The translations under genes and the position numbers were made by a program. From positions 186,001 through 250,000 of the forward strand of contig NZ_MUZU01000004.1 in assembly GCF_002000085.1 (NCBI RefSeq): a DNA stretch of 64,000 bases, given 5' to 3'. Positions within the stretch are counted from its first letter, which is position 1, and every line of letters starts with the position of its first letter. The notes beneath the pieces are model-generated. The model made no database searches and had not been told where the DNA came from. It saw only the letters and a list, made by a program, of their open reading frames with translations. This stretch comes from Pseudocolwellia agarivorans. Lineage in GTDB: Bacteria; Pseudomonadota; Gammaproteobacteria; Enterobacterales; Alteromonadaceae. Shown here piece by piece: positions 33,446-43,131 of this stretch.

Positions 33446-33994
33446 CTATAGAAAGTATTTAGCATTTTTAAATTGTTTACCTGCTTTGTCTTTTGCTGAA
33501 AGTATTGGGCTCTCTCCTTCTGGAATAGGCCAATCAATAGCCAAATCAGGATCGTTCCATAGCACACTTTCTTCATATTCAGGTGCATAATAATCTGTAC
33601 ATTTGTACACAAACTCAGCTGATTCAGAAGTAACAAAAAAGCCATGCGCAAATCCTGCAGGTATCCACATTTGTCTTTTGTTTTCGGCTGATAAATATGT
33701 ACCAAAAGCTTGGCCAAAACTAGAACTGTTTTTTCTCATATCAATGGCGACATCGTATACTTCGCCTGAAATTACTCGTACTAATTTACCTTGTGCTTGT
33801 TTTAGCTGATAGTGCATACCGCGTAATATGCCATGTGAAGATTTGCTATGATTGTCTTGTACAAAAGTAACATCGGCTATATGTTCTTTAAACCAGTCGC
33901 TACGAAAGGTTTCAAGAAAAAAACCTCGGTTGTCACCAAATACTTTTGGTTCGAGTATTTTTAAATCAGGAATAGTTGTATTAATAATATTCAC
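33446..33994 (-). CDS. rmlC: dTDP-4-dehydrorhamnose 3,5-epimerase RmlC
   Basis: Epimerises dTDP-4-keto-6-deoxyglucose at C3 and C5. Cupin fold with EPKVFGDNRGFFLETFR, FVQDNHSKSSHGILRGMHYQL (catalytic His region) and IPAGFAHGFFVTSE. 182 residues. GTG start; its first base is also the last base of the rmlA stop (TAGTG), indicating coupled translation. Confidence 0.95.
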   Translation of the reverse strand: MNIINTTIPDLKILEPKVFGDNRGFFLETFRSDWFKEHIADVTFVQDNHSKSSHGILRGMHYQLKQAQGKLVRVISGEVYDVAIDMRKNSSSFGQAFGTYLSAENKRQMWIPAGFAHGFFVTSESAEFVYKCTDYYAPEYEESVLWNDPDLAIDWPIPEGESPILSAKDKAGKQFKNAKYFL

Positions 33995-34872
33995 TAAAAT
34001 ATTTTCTCTTCAAGTAGATTTAATAAATATTCACCGTAGCCACTTTTTCGTAATGGCTCAGCGATTTCTCGTAACTTTTCTTCAGAGATCCAGCCATTAC
34101 GAAAAGCTATTTCTTCAGGACAATTAATTTTGAGTCCTTGTCTTTTCTCTACAGTAGCAATGAATTGTGCGGCAGCCAATAAATCATCGTGGGTTCCTGT
34201 ATCTAACCAAGCTGTACCGCGACTCATTATTTCTACTTTTAATTCTTCTGCTTGTAAGTACTGCTCTATTACATCAGTAATTTCTAATTCACCGCGAGCT
34301 GAAGGTTGCACATTTTTTGTTAATTCAACGACTTTATTATCAAAGAAATATAAACCCGGTACAGCGTAATTTGATTTAGGTACTAAAGGTTTTTCTTCTA
34401 TAGAAATAGCCGTACCTGCTTCATTAAATTCAACAACACCATAAGATCTAGGGTTTGATACATGGTAACCAAAAATTGTAGCTCCAGATGTTTGTTTGGA
34501 AGCATTTTGTAAAGATTTAGATAAATCATGTCCATAGAACATGTTGTCACCTAATACTAGTGCTGCAGATTGACCATCTAAAAAATCTTCAGCAATTAAG
34601 AAAGCCTGTGCTAGTCCATCCGGACTTGGCTGTATAGCGTAGGTAATATGAATACCAAAAGAGTCACCATTACCTAGTAGGTTTTCATACCTGTGAATTT
34701 CTTCAGGTGTAGAAATTACTAAAATCTCTCGAATTCCTGCTTGCATTAATGTTGCAAGAGGGTAATAAATCATAGGCTTATCGTAAACAGGCATTAGTTG
34801 TTTACTAACAACCTTGGTTAATGGGTAGAGACGAGTTCCGCTTCCACCAGCTAAAATTATTCCTTTACGCAT
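33994..34872 (-). CDS. rmlA: Glucose-1-phosphate thymidylyltransferase RmlA
   Basis: Makes dTDP-glucose from dTTP and glucose-1-phosphate. Nucleotidyltransferase signature [16 protein letters not shown] at residues 4-19, [24 protein letters not shown] and [10 protein letters not shown]; the tail [15 protein letters not shown] is typical of RmlA. 292 residues. ATG start. First of the rml block here (A-C-B-D). Confidence 0.96.
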   Translation of the reverse strand: MRKGIILAGGSGTRLYPLTKVVSKQLMPVYDKPMIYYPLATLMQAGIREILVISTPEEIHRYENLLGNGDSFGIHITYAIQPSPDGLAQAFLIAEDFLDGQSAALVLGDNMFYGHDLSKSLQNASKQTSGATIFGYHVSNPRSYGVVEFNEAGTAISIEEKPLVPKSNYAVPGLYFFDNKVVELTKNVQPSARGELEITDVIEQYLQAEELKVEIMSRGTAWLDTGTHDDLLAAAQFIATVEKRQGLKINCPEEIAFRNGWISEEKLREIAEPLRKSGYGEYLLNLLEEKIF

Positions 34873-34898
34873 TAATTAATACCTTATTTAATAAAATT

Positions 34899-35942
34899 TT
34901 AGTTCAATAAATTTAAATATTGCTGTTTAACTATCTTCCATGTGTAGCGACGTTCAGCTATTTTTAGCATATTTTCAGCATTATCGACTGTGTCTGACTG
35001 GTTAATAAGCGCGACTAGATCATCAACATTAGAGAAATAGTGAGCACTATTTTCGGTGCTAGCCTTATTATAATTACAATCAAAGGCTAATATTGTTTTG
35101 TTAAAGTGCATCATTTCAACAAGAGAAGGGTTTGTTCCACCAGCTGAATGGCCATGAACATAAAAAGAGCACTTTTGTCTGATTTCAAATAATGTTGTTA
35201 GGTCATATACGGGAGAGAGCATCTCGATGTTTTTGAAAGTTTGGTATTTCACTTTCATCTTTTTACCAAAATCACTATTATCCCAATTACCAATAAATTT
35301 AAGGTTTTTATTGGTTTGACTAAAGCTTTCTAAAATCATTTCAATATTATTTTCAGGTTCAATTCTACATAATGCCATAGCGTAGTCATTATCAATAATT
35401 GATAATGCTGATGTTATCGCATGATCGCCACCATAGGCTATAACTTCTGGTATTACGCCATATTCATCAGTGACATAATTAGCTATGGCCTGATTGTCTG
35501 CAATTATAGTATCAGAATATTTTACTGCTAGCCTTTCAGAATATTTTAGTAAGTTTTTTGCAAATTTATTCCATTTGCCTCTGCGCCATTCTAAGCCATC
35601 AATGTTTGTTACTATTTTAACCTTCGAAAATAACCGAATAAACGGCAAGCAAATACACCCTGATACACCTAAAATAAGTACTTTATCAGCTCCTGTGTAA
35701 ATAGCATGCAATAATGACCAAATATCATACGGCATACTTTGCACACCATTTGCTTTGAGAGGGATAAAATGCAAATGTGCATTTTTATATTTGCTCGTTT
35801 GTTTGTTATATGATTTACTTGAACAATATACGGTTATATTATGTTCATTGTCTTTTTCATCGAGTAAGTTTTCTACTAGCGTTTCAAAGCCGCCGTAACA
35901 TGCAGGTACTCCGACAGTACCAATAATTGCGATATGGCTCAT
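34899..35942 (-). CDS. Glycosyltransferase, DUF1972/GT4 type (possible rhamnosyltransferase)
   Basis: Cytoplasmic sugar transferase acting on the lipid-linked repeat unit. The N-terminus IAIIGTVGVPACYGGFETLVENL is the DUF1972 signature found in rhamnosyl- and related transferases. The C-terminal half has the GT4-like pattern (FYVHGHSAGGTNPSLVEMMHFNKTILAFD, with the E-x7-E-like loop). 347 residues. ATG start, 26 bases before rmlA. Donor is unknown; rhamnose is suggested by the neighbouring rml genes only. Confidence 0.82.
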   Translation of the reverse strand: MSHIAIIGTVGVPACYGGFETLVENLLDEKDNEHNITVYCSSKSYNKQTSKYKNAHLHFIPLKANGVQSMPYDIWSLLHAIYTGADKVLILGVSGCICLPFIRLFSKVKIVTNIDGLEWRRGKWNKFAKNLLKYSERLAVKYSDTIIADNQAIANYVTDEYGVIPEVIAYGGDHAITSALSIIDNDYAMALCRIEPENNIEMILESFSQTNKNLKFIGNWDNSDFGKKMKVKYQTFKNIEMLSPVYDLTTLFEIRQKCSFYVHGHSAGGTNPSLVEMMHFNKTILAFDCNYNKASTENSAHYFSNVDDLVALINQSDTVDNAENMLKIAERRYTWKIVKQQYLNLLN

Positions 35943-35944
35943 AT

Positions 35945-37066
35945 TTATTCTCTATTATTCGATTGTATTAGTTGGTCTAGAACGTTTTGTAAACTAACAT
36001 CTAACTTCCAATCATCTTGAATGGTATCAGATATTAATTTATTACCAGACACTGCATACATGTCTTTAATATCTTCTTGTAATCTTTGGCTTGTATTATA
36101 ATTTCTTATGAATCGACTATCTATTATTTCGTAGTCTATAGATGTTAAGCAAGGGATGTTATATTTCATATATTCATAAAGCTTTAGCGGGGAACCGTCA
36201 TGACTTTTTTCTGCTAAATAAGGTAATAGACCAACTTTAAACGTTTGGCATATTTGTGGCACATCCTTATAGGCAAATTTACCGAATGTAGTTATATTTT
36301 TTATTGAGGATAATTCATTACCAATTCTTTTATCCATAATTTGACCGTAAATAGCTACGGTGTATGTTTTTGCTATTTCTTTTACAAACTTAAGATCAAA
36401 TTTATCAGTTATAAAACCTATAAAACCAAAGTCGTAATCAGTTTTTTTTTGTTTTTTATCAATGTTTTCAATAACGTTATTAAAAATTTTATTTGATATA
36501 ACTTGGGTGTTGGGGGTTTTATACGGGCTGTTGACTTCTAAGCAAACATCAGAGACCCCACTGATAAAGTTAGCGAACTTAGCAATAAAGTGATATTTTT
36601 TTTGCACTAGTTGTTTTTCATTAGAGGTAAAGCGATTATGTTTCTTGAAATTATCAATAAAGTCGTACCAATATAGCCATCCATTTAATTGTGCAGGGTT
36701 AAAAGTACCAATAGGTAAGAAGTCAAGAAAGACATTAATACATTGTTGTGATTTACTTTCTACAAGGTGCTTATTAATAACTTCAGCATATACATCTTCC
36801 GCCCAACTACGTCCTTTAATTGCACCTAATAGGTCTTTTGAAGTGGCATCGTATGTATTGATTTTAGTTATATTTATTTTTTTAGGGCGCGTTTTTTTTA
36901 ATAGAAGGCGTTCTAAAATTGATACAGGTCTATTTAGTACTGTAATAGAGTGTATGTCGTTAAGTTTTGCGAGTGTCTCTATAAATTGTAAGTCACGTAC
37001 AGCGGGTCCAAATTCCTCATGAAAATAGGCATCTCTGTAGGGAGCTATGAGTAAATTAATTTTCAT
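35945..37066 (-). CDS. Glycosyltransferase, GT4-like
   Basis: Predicted cytoplasmic glycosyltransferase of 373 residues, GT-B fold by pattern: KINLLIAPYRDAYFHEEFGPAV at the N-terminus, DFGFIGFITDKFDLKFVKEIA in the middle, and the C-terminal GLLPYLAEKSHDGSPLKLYEYMKYNIPCLTS, which is the donor-binding (P-x-K-x-x-E) element. I choose the ATG at 37066; the longest frame begins at a TTG at 37093 that adds nine residues. Two bases before the DUF1972 transferase gene. Acceptor and donor unknown. Confidence 0.75.
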   Translation of the reverse strand: MKINLLIAPYRDAYFHEEFGPAVRDLQFIETLAKLNDIHSITVLNRPVSILERLLLKKTRPKKINITKINTYDATSKDLLGAIKGRSWAEDVYAEVINKHLVESKSQQCINVFLDFLPIGTFNPAQLNGWLYWYDFIDNFKKHNRFTSNEKQLVQKKYHFIAKFANFISGVSDVCLEVNSPYKTPNTQVISNKIFNNVIENIDKKQKKTDYDFGFIGFITDKFDLKFVKEIAKTYTVAIYGQIMDKRIGNELSSIKNITTFGKFAYKDVPQICQTFKVGLLPYLAEKSHDGSPLKLYEYMKYNIPCLTSIDYEIIDSRFIRNYNTSQRLQEDIKDMYAVSGNKLISDTIQDDWKLDVSLQNVLDQLIQSNNRE

Positions 37067-37142
37067 TATGAGGCCGCCTGTTTTTATGTTCAACGAGGTA
37101 ATTTAAATATAAACTTACCAATGATACTGCTCCTATGTGGGT

Positions 37143-37156
37143 TGTATAGCTATACA
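37143..37156. other. 14-bp palindrome in the gap between two glycosyltransferase genes
   Basis: TGTATAGCTATACA, a perfect palindrome within the 192-base gap upstream of the GT4-like gene. The gap is unusual in an otherwise tightly packed operon and may hold an internal promoter or binding site. A longer imperfect inverted repeat (37173-37225) is also present. Confidence 0.4.
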
Positions 37157-37258
37157 TATGTATTTGGCTATATTAGCTCTTAATGTGCATGAATAAGGCG
37201 CACGCAAGTAGAACTTTAGAGCTAAGTTAGAGCCTTTTTATTTTAAATATGTATTGAA

Positions 37259-38197
37259 TTAATTGTTAATCGTTTTGTTTAATGTGAAACCGTCACGAAT
37301 AGCTTTGATAAATATTTTGGTTTTTTTTAATTTCAATGAAAAAATAAATTGTAAAGAAAAAATAGTACTAAAGACCGCGATGTTTAACATATATAGGACT
37401 TTTGATTGATTACGCTTTAAGCCTAACCAAGTGTTATTTCTAACGGAGTAATAAAGTTGTAAGTCTGATGCGTTACTGTATCTATTATTTAATAGCTTTA
37501 TACCTTTATGTAAATGAAAACTTTTCTCAAGATCTTCTATTAAGAGAGCTTCAGAGAAAATAATTTTAAAGCTATATTGAGATACTAGTCGGTAGGTATA
37601 TTCATAATCATCAGCATATAGATAGAGTTCTTTTATTGGGAGTACTCCTGTACTTAATGCTTCTCTACTGAGTAAAAGACCACCATATGGAGCTGCAGCT
37701 AAATCGCCAAGGTATGAAGCTGACTCTTTTCTTATTAACGAAAACAAATCACGCCCTAGAAATGAATTAGGGCTACCTAGTACATGTTCTGGTTTTTTTA
37801 ACTCACTGGCTATTTTGGGTAATGTCCGGTCAGGTCTATGAAAGTAATATAACTCATCATTGTTTATAGTTAAGTTTGATATTGTTTCATAGCAATCTAC
37901 AGGAACAAGATTGTCATCATCAAGTAATAAAATATATTCAGCGTTATCATGCTGTACTATGTATTGCAGTAATTCACTGTAGCCGCCAGCTGAACCTAAG
38001 TTTTCTTCAGAATATAAAAAAAACAATTGTGGCTGCTTATATTTTTCTCGTAATTTTTGATAATTGGTAAGTGATATACCATTGCAGTAAACATAAATAT
38101 GGATAAATTTTTGTTCAAGTAATCGATCTATAGATTGAAAAAGGAAATTGAGTCTATCACCATAAGTAAGAGTTGCTGCGGCTATATTTTTTGACAT
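37259..38197 (-). CDS. Glycosyltransferase family 2
   Basis: GT-A type transferase: AAATLTYGDRLNFLFQSIDRLL at the N-terminus, SEENLGSAGGYSELL, and the metal-binding DxD region EYILLLDDDNLVP, followed by GGLLLSREAL and YADDYEYTYRLV. This pattern occurs in rhamnosyl- and galactofuranosyl-transferases. A hydrophobic C-terminal stretch (MLNIAVFSTIFSLQFIFSL) may touch the membrane. I choose the ATG at 38197 (312 residues); a TTG at 38224 would add nine residues. Donor unknown. Confidence 0.82.
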   Translation of the reverse strand: MSKNIAAATLTYGDRLNFLFQSIDRLLEQKFIHIYVYCNGISLTNYQKLREKYKQPQLFFLYSEENLGSAGGYSELLQYIVQHDNAEYILLLDDDNLVPVDCYETISNLTINNDELYYFHRPDRTLPKIASELKKPEHVLGSPNSFLGRDLFSLIRKESASYLGDLAAAPYGGLLLSREALSTGVLPIKELYLYADDYEYTYRLVSQYSFKIIFSEALLIEDLEKSFHLHKGIKLLNNRYSNASDLQLYYSVRNNTWLGLKRNQSKVLYMLNIAVFSTIFSLQFIFSLKLKKTKIFIKAIRDGFTLNKTINN

Positions 38198-38230
38198 ATT
38201 AATGTTGGGGGCATTTTGAAGCAATGACTA

Positions 38231-39529
38231 CTATACCTTTGTGTAGAATCCGAAAATATTTTTGTTATTATACTCTGTTTTGAATACTAACAGTAAGGGG
38301 AATGACCAATAAAAAATCAAGAATATATTTTCATAAAACGAGTTATTTAATATCATTGCAAATAATCCACCTATAAATAGTGTTAGGCAGGCTGCCGTTT
38401 CATTATCAGGGGACTTATTGTATATCCATTTTAATTTTATAAACGATATAGCTACAATAATAAAAAAGAGTAATAGCCAAAAAACACCGTTTTGGCTGAT
38501 AAAATAGTAAAACCCATTATCAAGATAAAAAGTCGTTTGGGCTAACCCTTGAACGAACCCTTTTCCAATAAGTAATTCAAGGAAGTTATTAGGACTTAAA
38601 AAGTCAACCCATGCGTTAAATCTTACACCTAAAGTACTCAGTTTTGTAAATATACCTGCAGTAGATGAATGACCAAATCCATAATCAATTATATTTAGAA
38701 CTAATGGAGTTAATAGCACACCAATGACAATGCATATTATTATTGTTGATATATAATATATAAAAAAGGGGGTTAGAAAACGCCAACAGAAGTACGCCGA
38801 AATACTAATTGCTGCTACTGCAATTCCATTACGATTAAAAGTCATAATTAGTAAAGGAATAATAATAAGTAACATCAGTATTTTTTTTATTGAGCTTTTT
38901 ATATAAAATAAAGCAAACACTATCATAACATTACAATAAAGAGCTAAAGAATAAGCAGAATAAAAAATACTACTGAATCTTAACTGAGTACCTCCTTTAT
39001 GTGTCTGTATAGGATTTACTATGAGATCGTTTTTCATAAGTACTACAAAAAAATCAGTGACTTCTTTGGGGTTAATAATAAAAGAAATGAATAATAAGGT
39101 TGTCATTATTATAGTAAATACGCTCAAGATTAAATTTGATTGTTTAACCGCATTAAACATTTTATCTGGATGTAAATAAGCTAAAAGTATTAGTGTTATT
39201 GGAATGATACCTTGAAAAAACAGTGCGATGACGAGATTAAAAAAGGTGTAATTATATGAGTTATCAAAAAGGTAATACAAAATAAATGAAACGTTGTTCC
39301 AAGTAAAAAAAACAATTAACAAAAAAGCTAACATTGAAATTTGCTTTCTTAAATATATATGCCCTAAACATAATAAAAAAAACATAGTGTATAAGGGTAA
39401 GAATATATAATTAATATTAACAGGGATAAAATGGGTCATTATCTTGAAAAAATCTTTTAAAAGTAAACTTAAAACTAGGAGTGTTAAAAGATAAAATAAA
39501 CCATTTTTTTTTATATTCGGGAGTTTCAT
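38231..39529 (-). CDS. Wzy-type O-antigen/EPS polymerase
   Basis: Integral membrane protein of 432 residues with about 11-12 hydrophobic helices and a large periplasmic loop (about 290-340: FGHSSTAGIFTKLSTLGVRFNAWVDFLS), the profile of Wzy polymerases, which join repeat units at the periplasmic face. Sequence conservation in this family is very low, so the call depends on topology, the O-antigen-ligase/polymerase-like motif around RFNAWVDF, and location among wzx, wzz and transferase genes. Confidence 0.8.
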   Translation of the reverse strand: MKLPNIKKNGLFYLLTLLVLSLLLKDFFKIMTHFIPVNINYIFLPLYTMFFLLCLGHIYLRKQISMLAFLLIVFFTWNNVSFILYYLFDNSYNYTFFNLVIALFFQGIIPITLILLAYLHPDKMFNAVKQSNLILSVFTIIMTTLLFISFIINPKEVTDFFVVLMKNDLIVNPIQTHKGGTQLRFSSIFYSAYSLALYCNVMIVFALFYIKSSIKKILMLLIIIPLLIMTFNRNGIAVAAISISAYFCWRFLTPFFIYYISTIIICIVIGVLLTPLVLNIIDYGFGHSSTAGIFTKLSTLGVRFNAWVDFLSPNNFLELLIGKGFVQGLAQTTFYLDNGFYYFISQNGVFWLLLFFIIVAISFIKLKWIYNKSPDNETAACLTLFIGGLFAMILNNSFYENIFLIFYWSFPLLLVFKTEYNNKNIFGFYTKV

Positions 39530-39531
39530 TA

Positions 39532-40455
39532 TTAAGTATTAAAAAAATAATGGTTTATTTCATCTACACAAAGCTTTACATTATTTAAAGATTTTTGTTC
39601 TTCATTAGTAATATGTTGCTTAACAAGATGTGCTGTTGAATTTGCTTTTTCAATATTTTCAAAGCCATAAGCTATACCATAACGATCCGTTTCTTTTGGG
39701 TACCATTCTGTTTCGCTTGTGTTTTTATCTGGTATAACTATTGATTCACAACCACATAGCACGGCAAATATAGAATATGCTGTATAAGTATCATAAGAGA
39801 TAAATTGTTTAGATTTTTTAAATACTTTTGCCACCTCTTTGTGAGATAAGTTATCTATTAAAGTTGAGCTGGAAAGATCATGAACTAGTTTTTTATGTTT
39901 CCCTTTACGAATACAGTAAGCAACCCCTTTCTTTTTAGCAGGTAATTCTTCAAGATTGTAGTGCTCTAAAGGGTAGTGGATTACTTTTAGCTCTTGTGTT
40001 GACGTTTTAGACCCCGGATAGTTGAAATCATCTATAGCACTATTAAATTTGAATAGTAATTCTCCAGGGTTATACATAACTTTTCCTGTATGAAAACCTG
40101 GTTGATGTAATAACCATCTTACAACATTCTTAGCTTTAAGTGGATTGCCTAAAACTAATTCAGAATAAATTACAATAGTATCATCACTTATTTTTGGTTT
40201 TTTTTGAGGATTCATTATTGGAGTATTTAAACTACTATTGGTCTTATAACCTTTAAATAATGCTTTTATTTCAAATTTTAAAAAAACTATAAGAGTTTTA
40301 AAAAAATTATTTTTATCAATAATGAATTGTTCATTATGTGGGTAGAGTCTAGCATCATGTCCTAACTCATTTAATAAATGACACAGCTTGTGTAAAACGA
40401 CAATTCCACCACTTTTTTCATTGTACGGTGGCGAAAATATGATAAATTTTTGCAT
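39532..40455 (-). CDS. Putative glycosyltransferase, WavQ-like
   Basis: 307-residue protein. The opening FIIFSPPYNEKSGGIVVLHKLCHLLNELGHDARLYP is the N-terminal Rossmann half of a GT-B transferase. VRWLLHQPGFHTGK and SKQFISYDTYTAYSIFAVLCGCESIVIPD resemble the family that includes Vibrio WavQ. I recognise no catalytic motif with certainty. Tightly packed: two bases from wzy and ten from the wzx gene. Confidence 0.6.
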   Translation of the reverse strand: MQKFIIFSPPYNEKSGGIVVLHKLCHLLNELGHDARLYPHNEQFIIDKNNFFKTLIVFLKFEIKALFKGYKTNSSLNTPIMNPQKKPKISDDTIVIYSELVLGNPLKAKNVVRWLLHQPGFHTGKVMYNPGELLFKFNSAIDDFNYPGSKTSTQELKVIHYPLEHYNLEELPAKKKGVAYCIRKGKHKKLVHDLSSSTLIDNLSHKEVAKVFKKSKQFISYDTYTAYSIFAVLCGCESIVIPDKNTSETEWYPKETDRYGIAYGFENIEKANSTAHLVKQHITNEEQKSLNNVKLCVDEINHYFFNT

Positions 40456-40465
40456 TTAGGGTAAA

Positions 40466-41989
40466 TTACTTCTCTGTAACCAATGATATATTGTGAACAA
40501 TAGTCGTTATGCGACTTTTTAATAACCAGATTGATAATATTAGAATACTAACACATAGTAATCCTACAGTAGCTAGAAGGAAGAATAACTCTAACCTCTC
40601 AAGGTTTAAGTGTTCAATAATAGTGTGAAAACTAGCTTGTATTCCCAATGAAGCTGCTGAGACTATAATGATAGCAGGAATTAATACGGTGCTAAAGTAT
40701 CTAGTTAAGTAAAATTTGAAAGTATATCCGCCCCATAAAATTAAAAATAAGCAGTTATGTAGCATCCAAAATATAGCTGTACCTTCGCCAGGCTGGTTTT
40801 TTACAACAAGAAAGGTAATGGGGATTACAATTACACTATATATGATATATGCAATTAAATGCTTCTTTAAATTTTTTAAGGTAAATTGCAATAGAAATGC
40901 AAAATTTACCAATACAGCTGCTACATTTCCAATGGCTAGCCATATAATATAATGAGATGCATTTTCAGCCGCTTTTATATCACCGGTCCATGCCCATACT
41001 AATTCTTTACCAAAGAATGATATAAATACAGCAAAAGGAATAAATAAAACGGCGGAAAATAATGATGCATTAATCAAAAGCTCACTGTATTTTTTATTAT
41101 TATTATTTGCTATCAAAGAGGTTAGTCGTGGCATTAATACTTGGTTTATAGGCATGTTTAGTGTGAATATAACTCCTGTAATAGTTACGGCTAATGAGTA
41201 ATAACCAAACAGTTCTAATGACATTGCTCCAGACAATAATAGTTTGTCTATTTGTGATACGAGTACCCATAATATAGACAGAATAGATAGTTGGGTAGAG
41301 AGAACGAGTAAAGTTTTTATGGAAGACGTGATTGGCTTTGCTGATACTTTTGCATTGTTTATTGTCTGTTTAGACTTTATATAAAAGAGTACTTGCAGCG
41401 CTAGCCATTCAAGAATGGCAATAACGGCTTGATATGAAAAGTATGCTTTTAATGAGTTATCATATAAATAAAGGATTAATAGCCCAACAGGGTATCGTAA
41501 TGTTGTAAAGAAAAGGTTGAATATACCGAGAAGGCCATGGAACTCTAAACCAATTAAACCGCTTCGTAATGGTCCACTAAGATACTTGAAGCTCAGTGAA
41601 ACCATCATAGATTTTATACAAAAAGAAACTACATCAATTGAAAGCGAGGTTTCAAACCAATGTTTAGAAAAGGTTTCTGCAGTGTACGTACCTATTAAGA
41701 AAATGATGACTGATATAATAGCGAAAAGTGTATAAATTTTATAAAAATTTTTGAGAAAACTATTAAGGGATAACCTACAGTTTTTTGATAGTGCTATTTG
41801 TCTTGAAAGTGTTCCACTAATCCCTGCATCAAAAATCTGTAACCATGTTTGTAATATTAGATAAAATCCAATTAATCCAAAGCCCTCGGCCCCAACAAAA
41901 GATATAAGGAGGGGCGTTAGCGCCAGAGTTATAATTGTAGAATATATTTGGGCTGAATAAGTGATCACAAGTGACTTTTTTATATGCAC
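40466..41989 (-). CDS. Wzx-type polysaccharide flippase (copy 2)
   Basis: Moves the completed lipid-linked repeat unit across the inner membrane. 507 residues with about 14 hydrophobic helices; the N-terminus SAQIYSTIITLALTPLLISFVGAEGFGLIGFY is the MOP/Wzx pattern. GTG start. With the adjacent wzy and wzz it makes a complete Wzy-dependent set, which implies that the flippase at 26645 serves another glycan or is redundant. Confidence 0.85.
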   Translation of the reverse strand: MHIKKSLVITYSAQIYSTIITLALTPLLISFVGAEGFGLIGFYLILQTWLQIFDAGISGTLSRQIALSKNCRLSLNSFLKNFYKIYTLFAIISVIIFLIGTYTAETFSKHWFETSLSIDVVSFCIKSMMVSLSFKYLSGPLRSGLIGLEFHGLLGIFNLFFTTLRYPVGLLILYLYDNSLKAYFSYQAVIAILEWLALQVLFYIKSKQTINNAKVSAKPITSSIKTLLVLSTQLSILSILWVLVSQIDKLLLSGAMSLELFGYYSLAVTITGVIFTLNMPINQVLMPRLTSLIANNNNKKYSELLINASLFSAVLFIPFAVFISFFGKELVWAWTGDIKAAENASHYIIWLAIGNVAAVLVNFAFLLQFTLKNLKKHLIAYIIYSVIVIPITFLVVKNQPGEGTAIFWMLHNCLFLILWGGYTFKFYLTRYFSTVLIPAIIIVSAASLGIQASFHTIIEHLNLERLELFFLLATVGLLCVSILILSIWLLKSRITTIVHNISLVTEK

Positions 41990-42000
41990 AAAAAACTCTA

Positions 42001-43131
42001 TTATTTAAAAAAATTGTGAATATGATTACAAATATTATCTACATCATCTAGTGATAAGCTGAAGTACATAGGTAGCCTAATAACTCTTTCACTTTCAGTT
42101 GTCGTGTATTCATCTTTTCCTGAAAAAGAGCCGTATTTAAGCCCCGCTTCTGCTGAATGCAATGGAATATAATGAAATACTGAAGTAATATTTTGTTTTT
42201 TCAAATAAGAGATAAAATGAGAGCGAGTATTAATGTCTTTTACTTTTACGTAAAACATATGTGCATTATGTATACAGCTATTAGGGATGAAAGGTAATGC
42301 TAAATCATCTGATTTTTGTAAAGAGCTTAAATTTGATAAGTAACGTTCCCAAAGGCTTAAACGTTTCTTATTGATAGTATCGGCATTTTCTAATTGTCCC
42401 CAAAGGTATGCTGCTTGTAATTCGCTTGGCAAATAACTGCTACCTACATCTACCCATGAGTATTTATCAATCATTCCTCTAAAGAATTTACTTCTGTTTG
42501 TGCCTTTTTCTCTGATAACTTCAGCTCGTTCAGTAAATAAACTGTCATTAATTAGCAATAGCCCACCTTCGCCACCGCTAGTATAGTTTTTAGTTTCATG
42601 AAAACTGTAGGCTCCTAAATGGCCTATGGTACCTAAGCTTTTCCCTTTATAGCTACTCATAACTCCTTGAGCTGCATCTTCAACTACAAACAGATTATTA
42701 GCTTTAGCTATGTCCATGATGGTATCCATTTCACAGGCTATACCTGCATAATGAACTACAACGATGGCTTTTGTTTTGTTGGTAATTGCAGAAGATATTT
42801 TTTTTTCGTCAATATTCATTGTATCTTTACGTATATCAACAAAAATGACTTTTGCTCCTCGAAGAACGAATGCATTTGCTGTACTGACAAAGGTGTAACT
42901 AGGCATGATGACTTCATCACCTGGTTGTATGTCAAGTAAAATCGCAGCCATTTCTAGCGCTTGAGTGCAGTTAGGCGTTAATAAGCACTTAGTTACATTA
43001 AAATGCTGCTCAAACCATTTTTCACATTTTTTAGAAAAGTGACCATCCCCAGCCATAGCATTACTTCTTGCTGCTTCTAATAAATATTGTTCTTCATTAC
43101 CAGTATAAGGTGGCTTATTAAATGGGATCAT
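42001..43131 (-). CDS. wecE: dTDP-4-amino-4,6-dideoxygalactose transaminase WecE (RffA)
   Basis: PLP-dependent DegT/DnrJ/EryC1 aminotransferase converting dTDP-4-keto-6-deoxyglucose to dTDP-Fuc4N with glutamate. By eye it lines up closely with E. coli WecE: MIPFNKPP, LLTPNCTQALEMAAILLDI, MPSYTFVSTANAFVLRGAK, VVHYAGIACEMDTIM, VEDAAQGVMSSYKG and the PLP lysine in SFHETKNYTSGGEGG (about K181). 376 residues. ATG start overlapping the upstream acyltransferase end by 14 bases. Substrate can come from the local RmlA and RmlB. Confidence 0.9.
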   Translation of the reverse strand: MIPFNKPPYTGNEEQYLLEAARSNAMAGDGHFSKKCEKWFEQHFNVTKCLLTPNCTQALEMAAILLDIQPGDEVIMPSYTFVSTANAFVLRGAKVIFVDIRKDTMNIDEKKISSAITNKTKAIVVVHYAGIACEMDTIMDIAKANNLFVVEDAAQGVMSSYKGKSLGTIGHLGAYSFHETKNYTSGGEGGLLLINDSLFTERAEVIREKGTNRSKFFRGMIDKYSWVDVGSSYLPSELQAAYLWGQLENADTINKKRLSLWERYLSNLSSLQKSDDLALPFIPNSCIHNAHMFYVKVKDINTRSHFISYLKKQNITSVFHYIPLHSAEAGLKYGSFSGKDEYTTTESERVIRLPMYFSLSLDDVDNICNHIHNFFK

